This document shows positions 55,377 to 64,000 of a DNA stretch of 64,000 nucleotides, piece after piece (position 1 is the stretch's first letter; each line of letters starts with the position of its first letter). The notes beneath the pieces were generated by a model. It was not told where the DNA came from and did no database searches. It was given only the letters and a program-made list of their open reading frames with translations. The stretch is from Alphaproteobacteria bacterium (GTDB taxonomy: Bacteria > Pseudomonadota > Alphaproteobacteria > Caulobacterales > Maricaulaceae), in the NCBI GenBank assembly GCA_024278855.1, contig JAJRSJ010000038.1, positions 37,380 to 101,379 on the forward strand. The letters are read 5' to 3'. A program made the translations under genes and the position numbers.

Positions 55377-58300
55377 CTACCCCTCACTACTGGCACTTAT
55401 CTGTACCCTACCCGCTTCGGATATGGCGTGATCTTGCGGGCGGTACATGTCCTCAACCACCACACCCGGCCAGATATAATCGCCTGGTGTTACAGCGCGG
55501 ATTAGATAGGCAATTGTATATGTCTTGCGGCCATAGGTTTTGGTTGCGGCGACAAACCGGTCATCGCGCATTTCGGAGGTTTGAAATTTTGACAGCTTGC
55601 CCACGTTTTTATAAGCCATATCACCCGGCTGTATGATCGCCTCTATTTCCATGCCTGCGGGCAATAAATCAGCAATCACAGCCAAGCCGGAACGGGTCTT
55701 GGTTGAGTTGAAGCTGATTTTGACAATATATCTCTCGCCTTGTTTGATATTACCAAGATCAGCTAAACTCCCGTCCAGTTTCTGGATACTTTTAGTGACT
55801 TTATAGCCTTCATTGACGGCCAAAGGCGCTTGGCTCGGGGTTCCGCTAATCATCACGGATCGCCAAACCTGTTTGTCAGTATTATTGGTAAATATTGGCC
55901 TATTGAGCACATCCGCACCGTATAAATGAGACTTGGCCGTGCCGGCATTTACCGATAATTTGGCATTTTCTGCACTGATATTAACCGGCTCACTGTCTTT
56001 CAAAAAAGCGCGAATGGCCAGTATGACCTGAGCCTGGGCTTGGGTGTTGAGGTGGTTTGGCTGTTTGAGATGTTTTTGGAAGGCGGCTTGGGCCGCAACC
56101 AAATATGTATCCTGCCCATTTTCCTTAATCATAGCCAATAGGCCGGCAGCATCACGGGTCGGGGATTGATAATAATCATCCGCAACGGTTTTATCGAGCA
56201 AACTCAAAGCTTTTTCATAAGCCTGATCGGCGCGGCGTTCGTCGCCCATCATGGACAAGGCCGTGGCCAAATGTCCCCACGACAATGCCGAACGTAATTT
56301 TTGGCTATGATTATCCGAGAAATAGCGCATGTCTTTCAACTTGCCTTTGCCGTTTTTGGCCAAGACATAATGGGCATAGGCGGCCGTCTCCGCTTGGCGC
56401 GACAAACGCCGCTCTACGTTATCGACTTCATACCGATACAAATAATCGAGATTGGGGTATCTGGGCATTTTCGTCATATAATGAAGCGCGGACAAAGATT
56501 TAGCCAAAGCTTTGTCGGACACCACATAGTTTTTGTCTTTGGCGCGGAGCAGAAAATCCGTCACATAAACACCGAGCCAAGGCCGGGCATAGCGGTCGCC
56601 ACTGCGCCACAAACCAAAACTGCCATCCGTATTTTGGCGGTTGAGCAGACGGTCAACGGCGGTTTGCAAAGCCCGTTTGGCCTCAATCTCGCTAATGCCG
56701 GGTACCCCGCCCAGTTCATGGGCATAAAGGAGCGGCATAGCGGCGCTGACGGTTTGTTCCGTACAGCCGTAAGGATAACGGGATACGGCGGTTACATAGG
56801 CTGTCGGATCTACGCCCGGCGTGCGCGAGAACGACACATTAACATCCACCGAACCAAGATCAAAGCCTTGCAGCATATCAGGGGTCATGCGGAATTTTGC
56901 GCCCGCCGCCATTGGGGTCGTCACCATTTTTGAAATCGGCAGGAAGGCCGAGCGGGTCTGGATGTCAAAGGCGGAATTGCCCGCATAACCGTCTGGGCCT
57001 TTTATAGCCAAATTTATGGTGCTGATCCCGGTTTGGTTGGTCAAAATTTCGCGGGTCACCATTTTGCGCTCACCTTTATCAAGGGTAAGTGTACCTCTTA
57101 TATTTTCAATGGACAGCACCCCGCCGCCCGTTAACAGGGCTTCATAATCTCCAGCTACACCGCCCACATTATCCAAAGAAATTGCTGCAATGGCTCTATC
57201 GCCCGGCGCTAAAAAGCGCGGTAAGGACAAAACCGCAGGCACAGCGTCGCGGACAATCATCGGCTTAACATCACTGCCCACAGATGTGCGGCTCCATGCC
57301 GTAGCCATCAGGCGTAATTTCCCGTTGAAGTCCGGTAGTTGCACCGGCACCGTAATTTTGCCGCCGCTGACATCCACCAAGCCGGAATAGAGGGACACCA
57401 CTTTTATCGGCGCGGCGGTTAATCCCTCCCCGCCCAAGCTGTCACTGCCGGAGCGCGCCATTGTCGGTGCGCCCAAATTAGGATTGAGCAAGCGGGCATA
57501 ATCATCACGCACGGTGACGACCAAGGCTTTGCGCGAAAAATAAAACGCTTGCGGGTCGGGTGATTTGTATTTGGTGATTTGTAAAATACCCTCGTCAATC
57601 GCCGCCAAGGTCAAATAGACTTTCTCGCCGCGCGGCACATTATCAAAGGCGACACTGATATTTTGCGTCTGGCGCGGTTTGACCACTTCGGGAACATCTA
57701 CAATGACCCCAAGCTTTTGTGCGCCCACATCCGCGTTTAGATAGGTAATGCCAACAGCGCGGCGCGGAACCGGACGGGTATCAGCACTGCGCGGCGTATA
57801 AACGCTGAGCAAGGCATAGACGCCTGTACCAATATTTTCAGGCACACGCACGGAGATTTCCGAAGCCCCTTTGGCAATGTTGACGGTTTGCACACTGCGC
57901 ACGGATTGGTCCGCAATCACCAATTCCCCAATACCGCCATAAGGCGAATTAACGGCCAATTTAACGTTCGACCCAGGTTTAAGCTCGGCCTGCGGCCCGC
58001 CGAGCTCGATTTGGTCAGGCGCATCGCTTAAATCGCTTCCACCCCAACCAACTGAGAACCGGGTCGAGGCCGCCACGTCACTGTTGGTGTCTTTGATGAT
58101 CAAGCGGTACCGACCCCAGTCAAGCGACCGGGCGATATCAGCCCCGTCATTGGCGGCTATGTCCAGATACCCCCTAGCCATTTCAATATCCCTGCTGTCA
58201 TAGCGGTATTGCCAGCGAGCGTTTCTACGGTACCAGTTATAATGGCGTTCTTCTTTGACCAATATCCACTCGGCTTGCATATCACCGGCTTTGCCTTGCC

Positions 58301-60281
58301 AGTCTACGGTTTTAATATTGAACCCTGCCAGTTTGCCGCGCTCGGGGCGGCGGTTAAATTTGGGTTTAATCCCAATATACATGTTTTGGGTGCGCACGGG
58401 TATACGGGTTGAGTTTTGCACATAGCGACCACCAGGTTCGGACACACCGGCCATAATTTCGGCGCGTAACGGGTGCATACTGTCAATGCCTTCGCCTTTA
58501 ATACTGAGGTCTAGCCGCAAAATACCGTCTGCATCGGTTGTACCGCCGCCGAGATCAATAAATTTCTCGCGAAATGTTTTTTCTGCCAAACCAAATTGAT
58601 AGCCTTTTAAATCGGGAAACGGGTTAGGATCAATGCGTATTCTGGCTTCGGCTTCCCCTGCCAAGTTCGCACCATTGGCACCGTATAAAAATTGTGCGGA
58701 AACCTGCAAAGGCCGGATTTCATCGGTGCGCAAAGGCGTATCTTTAATTTTAAGGTCAACTTTGAGCTTTTGCGGGACAAAATCCTCCACCGAAAAGCTT
58801 GTGGAACCAACCTGGCCCAAACCGTCTATATCTATTATGGCCCGCCATGTACCGCGCGGTGCCGATTTACGGATGGCGAAAGCTTGCAACATGGTACCCG
58901 CCTGTGTCTGGTCAAAGCGGATTTTGCTAAACTCTTGCCCCGTAGGTTTGAGATAGCGCACATGCCCGGCGCGGCCCTCTACGGCGACCGCCTTGGAATT
59001 TCGCAGCATGGCCGTAATATTGGCGGCTTCACCGGGCCGGTACACGCCCCGGTCCGCAAATACATAAGCATCAATATCCTTGGCGGCACTGCGGCCCCCT
59101 ATGGCAAAGGCGGATAAATCTAGCGGCGAGCGGCCCAAGTCCAAAAGAGCATAATCACCATCTGAGCCATATGCCATGAGCATGCGCGGGTTTAACGGCC
59201 CTGTGCCTTTGAGTAATTGTGCATCAAAATGTACCCGGCCATTGCTGTTGGTTGTCGCCCTGCCCAGCACTTCATTATTACGAGCCACTAGATCAACTCG
59301 GATATTGCGGACGGCTTTAGCCGTATTGATCGAGCGCACGGTGGCATCAAGCCCGGACGGGCTTTGATAGGTGGTAAAAGCAAGGTCGGTGACAATAACC
59401 CAGCGCCAGGCCCTGGTCGGGGTGTAGTCATCATCACCCGTGCGCGGGCGCACAGCTTCTACAATATAGGCACCGCTTTGTATCTCTCCGATCAACTCAT
59501 GCAAAGGAAACACGGTTGTGATGCTAGTGTTGGGCAAGCTCTTGATTGGCAATTTACCCGTCCAGATTTGTTCGCGAACCTCTGAGGCGACATTTTCATA
59601 GCCGTAAAAATAGCGGCCTTCTTCTATGGTTTGGCCCGCATCAGGATTGCGCCTTGCAATCATCCGGTCACCAATGCGAAACACCGTAATATCAAGTTCT
59701 GCGATATTTGTAGTCTCAATAGCCAAACCCTGGGCGCCAATACGCGGCAATATTACCCCGTTACCGGCGAAGGAAATACGGGCCGGTTTATCGCCAAAGC
59801 TGATTTGCAAGCTATGATCTTGGGACAGTTTCTCACCGCTAGCACTCATCAGACCGCTCAGCATGGTGACTGTATAGTCTTTGGAAAACGCCAAACCCGC
59901 CAAACACAAGGCCTGGCCATTGACTTCGGTGCTAATTCTTGTCGTCGGCTCGACGCGGATATAGTCAGCGAGTTTCAGATTATCACCGCGCTTGAGCGGT
60001 AAATTAAAATATAAACAAGCGCGGGGTGCATCTTGGGCATCATCAATTTTCCAACCGGTATTGGCAAATTGGATTTTTTGGGCGGCCGTTTTCGTAGCCG
60101 GCGGCTTGGTGCGCTCTACACGATTTGGCACATTAGGTACAGTTCGCACACTATCCGCCCTATCAATATTTACGGGTTTGGGTTGGCTACTGCCTAATTC
60201 CGCCAAAAACCCGTAGCCAATCCACCAAGCCAGTAAAAATATTGAGATTACACTGACTACCAGGATTGATTGACGCTTCAT
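55377..60281 (-). CDS. yfhM: Alpha-2-macroglobulin family protein (YfhM-like, 1634 aa)
   Basis: This is a bacterial alpha-2-macroglobulin, thought to trap proteases that reach the periplasm. The N-terminus MKRQSILVVSVISIFLLAWWIG is a membrane anchor or uncleaved signal sequence rather than a clear lipobox. A series of MG domains leads to the bait region, and the thioester domain carries YPYGCTEQTVSAAMP near residue 1170 (CTEQ = CxEQ thioester). The C-terminal part is a receptor-binding-like domain. The gene lies directly upstream of pbpC on the same strand, the usual pairing in Gram-negatives, suggesting envelope repair and defence together. The 1634 residues are the normal length. Downstream of it lies the repeat at 55189-55360. 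Confidence 0.94.
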   Translation of the reverse strand: MKRQSILVVSVISIFLLAWWIGYGFLAELGSSQPKPVNIDRADSVRTVPNVPNRVERTKPPATKTAAQKIQFANTGWKIDDAQDAPRACLYFNLPLKRGDNLKLADYIRVEPTTRISTEVNGQALCLAGLAFSKDYTVTMLSGLMSASGEKLSQDHSLQISFGDKPARISFAGNGVILPRIGAQGLAIETTNIAELDITVFRIGDRMIARRNPDAGQTIEEGRYFYGYENVASEVREQIWTGKLPIKSLPNTSITTVFPLHELIGEIQSGAYIVEAVRPRTGDDDYTPTRAWRWVIVTDLAFTTYQSPSGLDATVRSINTAKAVRNIRVDLVARNNEVLGRATTNSNGRVHFDAQLLKGTGPLNPRMLMAYGSDGDYALLDLGRSPLDLSAFAIGGRSAAKDIDAYVFADRGVYRPGEAANITAMLRNSKAVAVEGRAGHVRYLKPTGQEFSKIRFDQTQAGTMLQAFAIRKSAPRGTWRAIIDIDGLGQVGSTSFSVEDFVPQKLKVDLKIKDTPLRTDEIRPLQVSAQFLYGANGANLAGEAEARIRIDPNPFPDLKGYQFGLAEKTFREKFIDLGGGTTDADGILRLDLSIKGEGIDSMHPLRAEIMAGVSEPGGRYVQNSTRIPVRTQNMYIGIKPKFNRRPERGKLAGFNIKTVDWQGKAGDMQAEWILVKEERHYNWYRRNARWQYRYDSRDIEMARGYLDIAANDGADIARSLDWGRYRLIIKDTNSDVAASTRFSVGWGGSDLSDAPDQIELGGPQAELKPGSNVKLAVNSPYGGIGELVIADQSVRSVQTVNIAKGASEISVRVPENIGTGVYALLSVYTPRSADTRPVPRRAVGITYLNADVGAQKLGVIVDVPEVVKPRQTQNISVAFDNVPRGEKVYLTLAAIDEGILQITKYKSPDPQAFYFSRKALVVTVRDDYARLLNPNLGAPTMARSGSDSLGGEGLTAAPIKVVSLYSGLVDVSGGKITVPVQLPDFNGKLRLMATAWSRTSVGSDVKPMIVRDAVPAVLSLPRFLAPGDRAIAAISLDNVGGVAGDYEALLTGGGVLSIENIRGTLTLDKGERKMVTREILTNQTGISTINLAIKGPDGYAGNSAFDIQTRSAFLPISKMVTTPMAAGAKFRMTPDMLQGFDLGSVDVNVSFSRTPGVDPTAYVTAVSRYPYGCTEQTVSAAMPLLYAHELGGVPGISEIEAKRALQTAVDRLLNRQNTDGSFGLWRSGDRYARPWLGVYVTDFLLRAKDKNYVVSDKALAKSLSALHYMTKMPRYPNLDYLYRYEVDNVERRLSRQAETAAYAHYVLAKNGKGKLKDMRYFSDNHSQKLRSALSWGHLATALSMMGDERRADQAYEKALSLLDKTVADDYYQSPTRDAAGLLAMIKENGQDTYLVAAQAAFQKHLKQPNHLNTQAQAQVILAIRAFLKDSEPVNISAENAKLSVNAGTAKSHLYGADVLNRPIFTNNTDKQVWRSVMISGTPSQAPLAVNEGYKVTKSIQKLDGSLADLGNIKQGERYIVKISFNSTKTRSGLAVIADLLPAGMEIEAIIQPGDMAYKNVGKLSKFQTSEMRDDRFVAATKTYGRKTYTIAYLIRAVTPGDYIWPGVVVEDMYRPQDHAISEAGRVQISASSEG

Positions 60282-60482
60282 GACCGATTCCTTTTAAATT
60301 TATTTTGGTCTATAGCACAAATATGACATGAATGTGCCCGAAATAGGGGTTTTTGGCGGCAAACCCCAGTAAAAATTTACGGTTTTTTTACCAAAACCTC
60401 TAACCGGGTTTAAATCACTACCCCCTATAACTCGTCCCATAACCGGAAAAATCCGGGGTAAACTGATCTATGGGAAAAGACA

Positions 60483-61322
60483 ATGAAACTTAAAAAACTA
60501 CTTTTAGCTGGTGGGGCTGCCGCGATTGTGACGGCTTCTACTGCATATGCATCAATACTGGATCGTCCATTCTTCCAAGTCCTTGGCGTTGTAATCGTCT
60601 GGGGAGCTGATGGCATGGACGGCGCAGCACCGATTGCATCCGACTTTGTACTCTTGACGCCTGCGTCTGGTTCTGCTGGTGCAGACCTTATTGGTGCGAA
60701 TGGTGCGACCGTAATTACCGGAACACTGGACGCAATTGATGCGGACGGTATTAATGCTGGTGCGACGGCGGAAAATCCTGTTTCTGGTGCCACATCAGGC
60801 GGTGTATATGCTGATGCCAACTCTAGCGGCATCCTTGATGCTGGCGATACTTTATCCGCCTTTGGTGTTGATGCGACTACTGATGTAGACGGCATGACCA
60901 ATGAGCATTTATCAAGTTTTTATGTAGCGTCTAATGCTGCATTTGATATTTTTGCACAAAGTTCAAACTTGGTTACTACTGGTGATTTTTCCGCATTGGA
61001 CGAAGCCGATATCAGCTATGCTATGGCTTTGACCACATCCGGTACGGACGGCGCTCTGGCATTTGGCGCTAACGCCCAGACGCCTGCTACGGGTGGCACT
61101 GGTCCGGTTGTAGCCGTTAATGATCTTGGCGACATGTCTCTTGCTGCAACCAAAGTCTTTGACGGTGGCCAGCGCACTGCTGCTACGGTCGGGACTTTGG
61201 CTTCACAATCCGTGCGCTTTGACAACACATATACCTTGTCAGCTGGCGGAAGCGGTTACGACTTGTCAATGGGTGTTGGTACAATTCGCGCCGACGTTAC
61301 CTATACAATCTATGTTCCGTAA
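60483..61322 (+). CDS. Secreted protein, first of two homologous subunits in a chaperone locus
   Basis: I do not recognise a named family. A signal peptide (MKLKKLLLAGGAAAIVTASTAYAS, cleavage near AYA) is followed by about 255 residues. An EF-hand-like loop DANSSGILDAGD lies near residue 117, with the spacing of a calcium site. HLSSFYVASNAAFDI, NDLGDMSLAATKVF and the C-terminal YDLSMGVGTIRADVTYTIYVP have clear counterparts in the protein encoded at 62344-63192. The C-terminus of alternating hydrophobic residues resembles a donor-strand or pilin-like beta-strand. A Rho-independent terminator follows, then a PapD-like chaperone gene. It may be a chaperone-dependent surface subunit. Confidence 0.75.
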   Translation: MKLKKLLLAGGAAAIVTASTAYASILDRPFFQVLGVVIVWGADGMDGAAPIASDFVLLTPASGSAGADLIGANGATVITGTLDAIDADGINAGATAENPVSGATSGGVYADANSSGILDAGDTLSAFGVDATTDVDGMTNEHLSSFYVASNAAFDIFAQSSNLVTTGDFSALDEADISYAMALTTSGTDGALAFGANAQTPATGGTGPVVAVNDLGDMSLAATKVFDGGQRTAATVGTLASQSVRFDNTYTLSAGGSGYDLSMGVGTIRADVTYTIYVP

Positions 61323-61377
61323 CAAAAACGTTCACGCATAAGATTGTCTCCAGGTTTCTGGAGTGATCTGAACGACT

Positions 61378-61403
61378 AAGCCCCGCCCATTTGGGCGGGG
61401 CTT
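61378..61403 (+). terminator. Strong Rho-independent terminator after the first subunit gene
   Basis: AAGCCCCGCCCA-TT-TGGGCGGGGCTT forms a perfect 12-bp stem with a 2-base spacer, so the top opens slightly, followed by TTGTTT. It lies 56 bp after the stop codon and likely reduces but does not preclude read-through to the chaperone gene. Confidence 0.85.
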
Positions 61404-61502
61404 TTGTTTGTGCTATTACCCCTAGGGTTAATAAACCGGAAAACATTTCCTGCTAGTTTACCTTTGACTAAAAGGAACTATGGGCCAAAAGGAATTATGG
61501 GA

Positions 61503-62354
61503 ATGAGTGATAAAATCAAGACTTTCTTTATTGCATCAATATTGATGTGCGCAGGGACAATATCATTGTCGGCATTTTGGGCGCCGAGTGCCTATGCCTT
61601 CGGTATTGGTGTACAACCATCAACCGTGGAGATGACCGTAAAACCCGGTGATCGGCACCGCCAAATCATCACCATTGGCAATGTCCATAAAACCAAAACC
61701 ATCAGCATGACAATGGGGCTGGCGGACTGGGCTTTGGATGATGGTGGACAATTGACTTTAAGCCCGCCGGGTGAAAGCGAACGTTCGTCGGCCGAATGGA
61801 TACGGTTCAGCCCGGCTAGTGTGACGCTGAAACCTGAAACTAGTATGGACGTCATAGTTGAAATTAGCGTGCCTTATAAAATCAAACACAAAGGCGACCA
61901 CCGTTTTGCTCTGTTGGCGACGACATTATTACCAGCGACGGACGAACGCGGTGATGTGTCCGGGGTCTGGAACCGTTATCAATTGGCGTCTTTATTTTAT
62001 CTGACCGTGACACCTTCAAATAGTACTCCGGTTGTTTCCAATGTGGCTATTAGCAATACGGATACACAACTTTTGACCATGTCCATCAGAAATGATGGTA
62101 ATGCACATGCTCGCCTCAAAGGTACGGCATATGTAAAAGACAAAAGCGGCAAGACGGTAGCCGAAGCGCCTATGTCAGTCGTCGTCCTTAATCAGGGCAC
62201 ACGTGATTATTCGTTAAACCTGAACAATCTGGAAGGCCTGACCTCCGGCACTGATTACCGGATTGAGTTTGATATGAAAAACACATTCGCCCCGCAAAAT
62301 AAATTCAAAGCCACCAAGGTCGATATTGCACCTTTGGGTTTCCGTGCGCCCTAA
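61503..62354 (+). CDS. PapD-like periplasmic pilus chaperone
   Basis: This is a two-domain immunoglobulin-like periplasmic chaperone. The signal peptide is about residues 1-31 (FFIASILMCAGTISLSAFWAPSAYA). The first domain starts FGIGVQPSTVEMTVKPGDRHRQIITIGN, the usual G1-strand edge and alternating hydrophobic pattern of pilus chaperones, and YQLASLFYLTVTPSNSTPVV leads into the second domain. The ATG at 61503 gives 283 residues; an AAGGA site lies 9 nt upstream, and earlier in-frame ATGs lack the spacing. No usher or adhesin gene is beside it in the window. Its stop overlaps the start of the following secreted protein, so the two are coupled. Confidence 0.82.
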   Translation: MSDKIKTFFIASILMCAGTISLSAFWAPSAYAFGIGVQPSTVEMTVKPGDRHRQIITIGNVHKTKTISMTMGLADWALDDGGQLTLSPPGESERSSAEWIRFSPASVTLKPETSMDVIVEISVPYKIKHKGDHRFALLATTLLPATDERGDVSGVWNRYQLASLFYLTVTPSNSTPVVSNVAISNTDTQLLTMSIRNDGNAHARLKGTAYVKDKSGKTVAEAPMSVVVLNQGTRDYSLNLNNLEGLTSGTDYRIEFDMKNTFAPQNKFKATKVDIAPLGFRAP

Positions 62355-63192
62355 CGCCAAATTTGCTGCTATTATTGCCTTTCTGTCCATTATCTCAGGA
62401 TGGCAAACAACTGCCTATGCCAGTTTTTTGGACAGTGATTTTTGGTGTCGAACTTACGGCTGTGTTGTCGTCCATGATGGCCAAAACTATGATATTTACG
62501 ACAATTACCAATTCTCTCAAGGCCAGTGCTGTGTACCTAACGGTACGCCTATGATCCCTTATACAAGAAGGTTTGGTGAGTTTAACCTGACAGGTAGTTT
62601 AGATGCCAATCAAGCGCCAAATGCTGACCAGAGCATGATGTTTGGTATCGCACAAAATGGTGTCATCACCCAATCCCTCCAAGATGACGGCAATGGTTTT
62701 CTCGACGCCAGTGACAGCTTTGCCACCGGTTTTGTCATGAATTCGACCACCGACATTGCTCTGGACGGCCCCGGCAGGCAATATTCACACAGCTTCTTTA
62801 TTTCCTCGCGCAATACAAGGTTTTCGATCAGAGGTCTGTCCTCCATCAATTCGGCCACGCAGGATTTCGCCACTACATTGTCCTTGGACAATATTAGAAT
62901 TGATACATCGTTTTCCAGACGCGGCAATGACGACGGCTTTCGCTATGGACGCCGAGCCAGAACCAATAATATCAACGTTTTTAGCAATATCAACGACTTG
63001 GGCGATTTACAGGCAACACCGACAAGGGTGTTTCAGTTTAACCGATTTTCCGGCATTAGGCGACGTAACGGCAATCTAAATGATCAGACCATTCGCCTGG
63101 ATTTTCTCTACACAATGCCCCAGTACGATATGTCAATGGGGGTAGGTTCGCTCAATATTGACGTTATCTACGACATTTATAAAGAACCGTAA
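62344..63192 (+). CDS. Secreted protein, second homologous subunit in the chaperone locus
   Basis: The likely start is GTG at 62344 (MRPNAKFAAIIAFLSIISGWQTTAYA signal peptide), inside the end of the chaperone gene; a TTG at 62326 is an alternative. The mature protein carries DDGNGFLDASD (an EF-hand-like loop), YSHSFFISSRNTRFSI, INDLGDLQATPTRVF and the C-terminal YDMSMGVGSLNIDVIYDIY. These motifs align in order with the protein at 60483-61322, so the two are homologous, diverged subunits. Four Cys occur in its first half (FWCRTYGC, CC). The function is unknown; an exported structural subunit is the best guess. Confidence 0.75.
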   Translation: MRPNAKFAAIIAFLSIISGWQTTAYASFLDSDFWCRTYGCVVVHDGQNYDIYDNYQFSQGQCCVPNGTPMIPYTRRFGEFNLTGSLDANQAPNADQSMMFGIAQNGVITQSLQDDGNGFLDASDSFATGFVMNSTTDIALDGPGRQYSHSFFISSRNTRFSIRGLSSINSATQDFATTLSLDNIRIDTSFSRRGNDDGFRYGRRARTNNINVFSNINDLGDLQATPTRVFQFNRFSGIRRRNGNLNDQTIRLDFLYTMPQYDMSMGVGSLNIDVIYDIYKEP

Positions 63193-63206
63193 AATACTCC
63201 CAAAAT

Positions 63207-63862
63207 TCATCCTGTCCTGACATCCGTTTCTATGCGAGCGGCCAGCTCCGGGTCTAAATCCAGAGCCATAGCCAACTCGTCCAGATAGTCTCGTTCCTTT
63301 GGATTAAGACCATTGGCGACGCGGGCGGATGCGGCGTAAATTTCCCGCCCGGCTTGTTCACTGTCAGATAAAGCCGCTATAACTTGGGCGCTTTCTGGCT
63401 GGGCCAAAGCGATTTTCAGCACGTTTGTACTCTCACCATCATGAGCGTTGATCAATGCAAGTTCTTCCTCGTTAATACTACCGTCCACCTTGGCAGCGGC
63501 GATCATGGCCCGCAACAACATATCTGCTCGGGCTTCGGCTTTGGGGCCTTTAAGCCGCCCGATAATATCCTGAGCAGATTTGGGGCGTGTCCCGCCGTTT
63601 TTCTTGTAGGACTGCCACGCCAATGTCCCAAGTCCGGCCAAACCGCCTATCATGGCCAGCTTGCGCCCGGACCGGGATGATAATAGCAGCGCCAAAGCCC
63701 CGGCTGCGGCCCCTGCCCCCACACCTTTGCGCAGTGCATCACGGGAAGTTTCGTTGTCTTCAACACCGAGCTTATCCACCAAATAATCTTCGCCTAAACT
63801 GGCAATTTCTTTGCCCTTTTTAGTTAAGCTTTTTGTGCGCCCTTTACCTTGAACCGTCAGTT
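63207..63862 (-). pseudogene. DUF533/TerB-like gene, 5' end removed by an IS3-family insertion
   Basis: The C-terminal 190 residues are a DUF533/TerB-like domain. After a glycine-rich GVGAGAAAGALALLLSSRSGRKLAMIGGLAGLGTLAW hydrophobic segment come QDIIGRLKGPKAEARADMLLRAMIAAAKVDGSINEEE and EIYAASARVANGLNPKERDYLDELAMALDLDPELAARIETD. The reading frame remains open upstream for about 26 codons to the IS end at 63862/63863 with family-like sequence (KKGKEIASLGEDYLVDKLG), but holds no ATG; only TTG (63782) or GTG starts remain. The original start was probably beyond the insertion. The gene is likely inactive or expressed from a poor start. Function of the family (YebE-like) is not established. Confidence 0.7.
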
Positions 63863-64000
63863 TGAACCGCCCCGGGTTTGCCGGAGGCTGTTTAGTTTAA
63901 GTTATGCAGCCTTTGGGACTTTGTCCAGTGCTGCGTAGTATAGTTCCTCTGCTTCGGCAGGCGGGATGTTGCCAATCGGCTCCAATATTCGTCTATGATT
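63863..64000 (-). mobile_element. IS3-family insertion sequence, right end (partial)
   Basis: The left boundary in this window is TGAACCGCCCCGGGTTT at 63863 onward, the terminal sequence common in IS3-group elements (TGAACCGCCCC...). Inside it on the minus strand lies the end of an OrfB transposase. The other end is outside the window, so target duplication cannot be checked. Confidence 0.8.
63902..64000 (-). CDS. IS3-family transposase OrfB, C-terminal fragment (partial)
   Basis: Thirty-two codons and a TAA are present, reading NHRRILEPIGNIPPAEAE followed by ELYYAALDKVPKAA. The IGNIPPAEAE motif follows the catalytic core of IS3-type DDE transposases, and such LEPIGNIPPAEAE tails are typical of the family. 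The rest of the protein runs off the right edge. Confidence 0.85.
   Translation of the reverse strand, partial: NHRRILEPIGNIPPAEAEELYYAALDKVPKAA

Overview
The window looks like chromosomal DNA of an alphaproteobacterium, probably a marine member of the Maricaulales/Hyphomonadaceae/Robiginitomaculaceae. The evidence is gene content and order: dgt divergent from erpA; a SPOR-nagZ-scpA-scpB block; an NDUFS4-like complex I subunit; heme A synthase of the COX15 type; a ubiquinol-cytochrome c chaperone beside plsX-fabH-ihfA-merR with a divergent bamE; and glyA-nrdR-nusB-thiL. Base composition is moderate, with many A/T-rich intergenic stretches. Taxonomy is inferred from gene content only.

Layout. 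1-6.6 kb: 3' end of an amidase gene, a large classical autotransporter, parE. 6.6-14.3 kb: mostly minus-strand housekeeping genes (scpB, scpA, nagZ, SPOR protein, dgt), then erpA and a peroxiredoxin behind a perfect Fur-family-like palindrome, an acyl-activating enzyme and an Hpt protein. 14.4-21.3 kb: lineage-specific envelope genes (Arg-rich decapeptide-repeat protein, CPBP protease overlapping a GT-C-like membrane protein, a 46-residue membrane protein, a coiled-coil membrane protein). 21.3-31.9 kb: a 262-bp structured repeat, two PLP-dependent sulfur amino-acid enzymes, three tRNA genes, a HerA-like ATPase, recJ, argC, rpsI-rplM. 32-38.6 kb: lipoprotein, ctaA, tRNA-Pro, merR-ihfA-fabH-plsX-chaperone and divergent bamE. 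38.9-45 kb: a LuxR-type HTH protein fused to an alpha/beta-hydrolase fold that seems to lack two of its three catalytic residues, then a 1411-residue trimeric autotransporter adhesin. 45-53 kb: thiL, nusB, nrdR, glyA, rpoZ, an XRE-regulator/membrane-protein pair, and the threonine catabolism genes kbl-tdh with a nitroreductase. 53-60 kb: pbpC and an alpha-2-macroglobulin gene separated by a structured repeat. 60.5-63.2 kb: a locus of two homologous secreted proteins flanking a PapD-like chaperone, with no usher. The right edge is an IS3-family element that cuts off the 5' end of a DUF533/TerB-like gene.

How the genes work together. Much of the accessory content concerns the cell surface: two autotransporter types, BamE for outer-membrane assembly, the pbpC/alpha-2-macroglobulin pair, a chaperone-dependent secreted pair, and several lipoproteins. 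The housekeeping blocks resemble the usual alphaproteobacterial ones but lack expected members: argS between dgt and the SPOR gene, the rib genes between nrdR and nusB, YceD/DUF177 beside plsX, and tatABC after scpB. This suggests a reshuffled genome.

Best candidates for something undescribed are: the usher-less chaperone locus with EF-hand-like subunits (60.5-63.2 kb); the LuxR/pseudo-hydrolase fusion upstream of the adhesin (38.9 kb); and three long nested inverted-repeat elements (21.36, 51.61 and 55.19 kb), one of which appears to have separated pbpC from its ribosome binding site and to supply its present start codon. All functional statements come from motif reading and remembered family knowledge; no searches were run.
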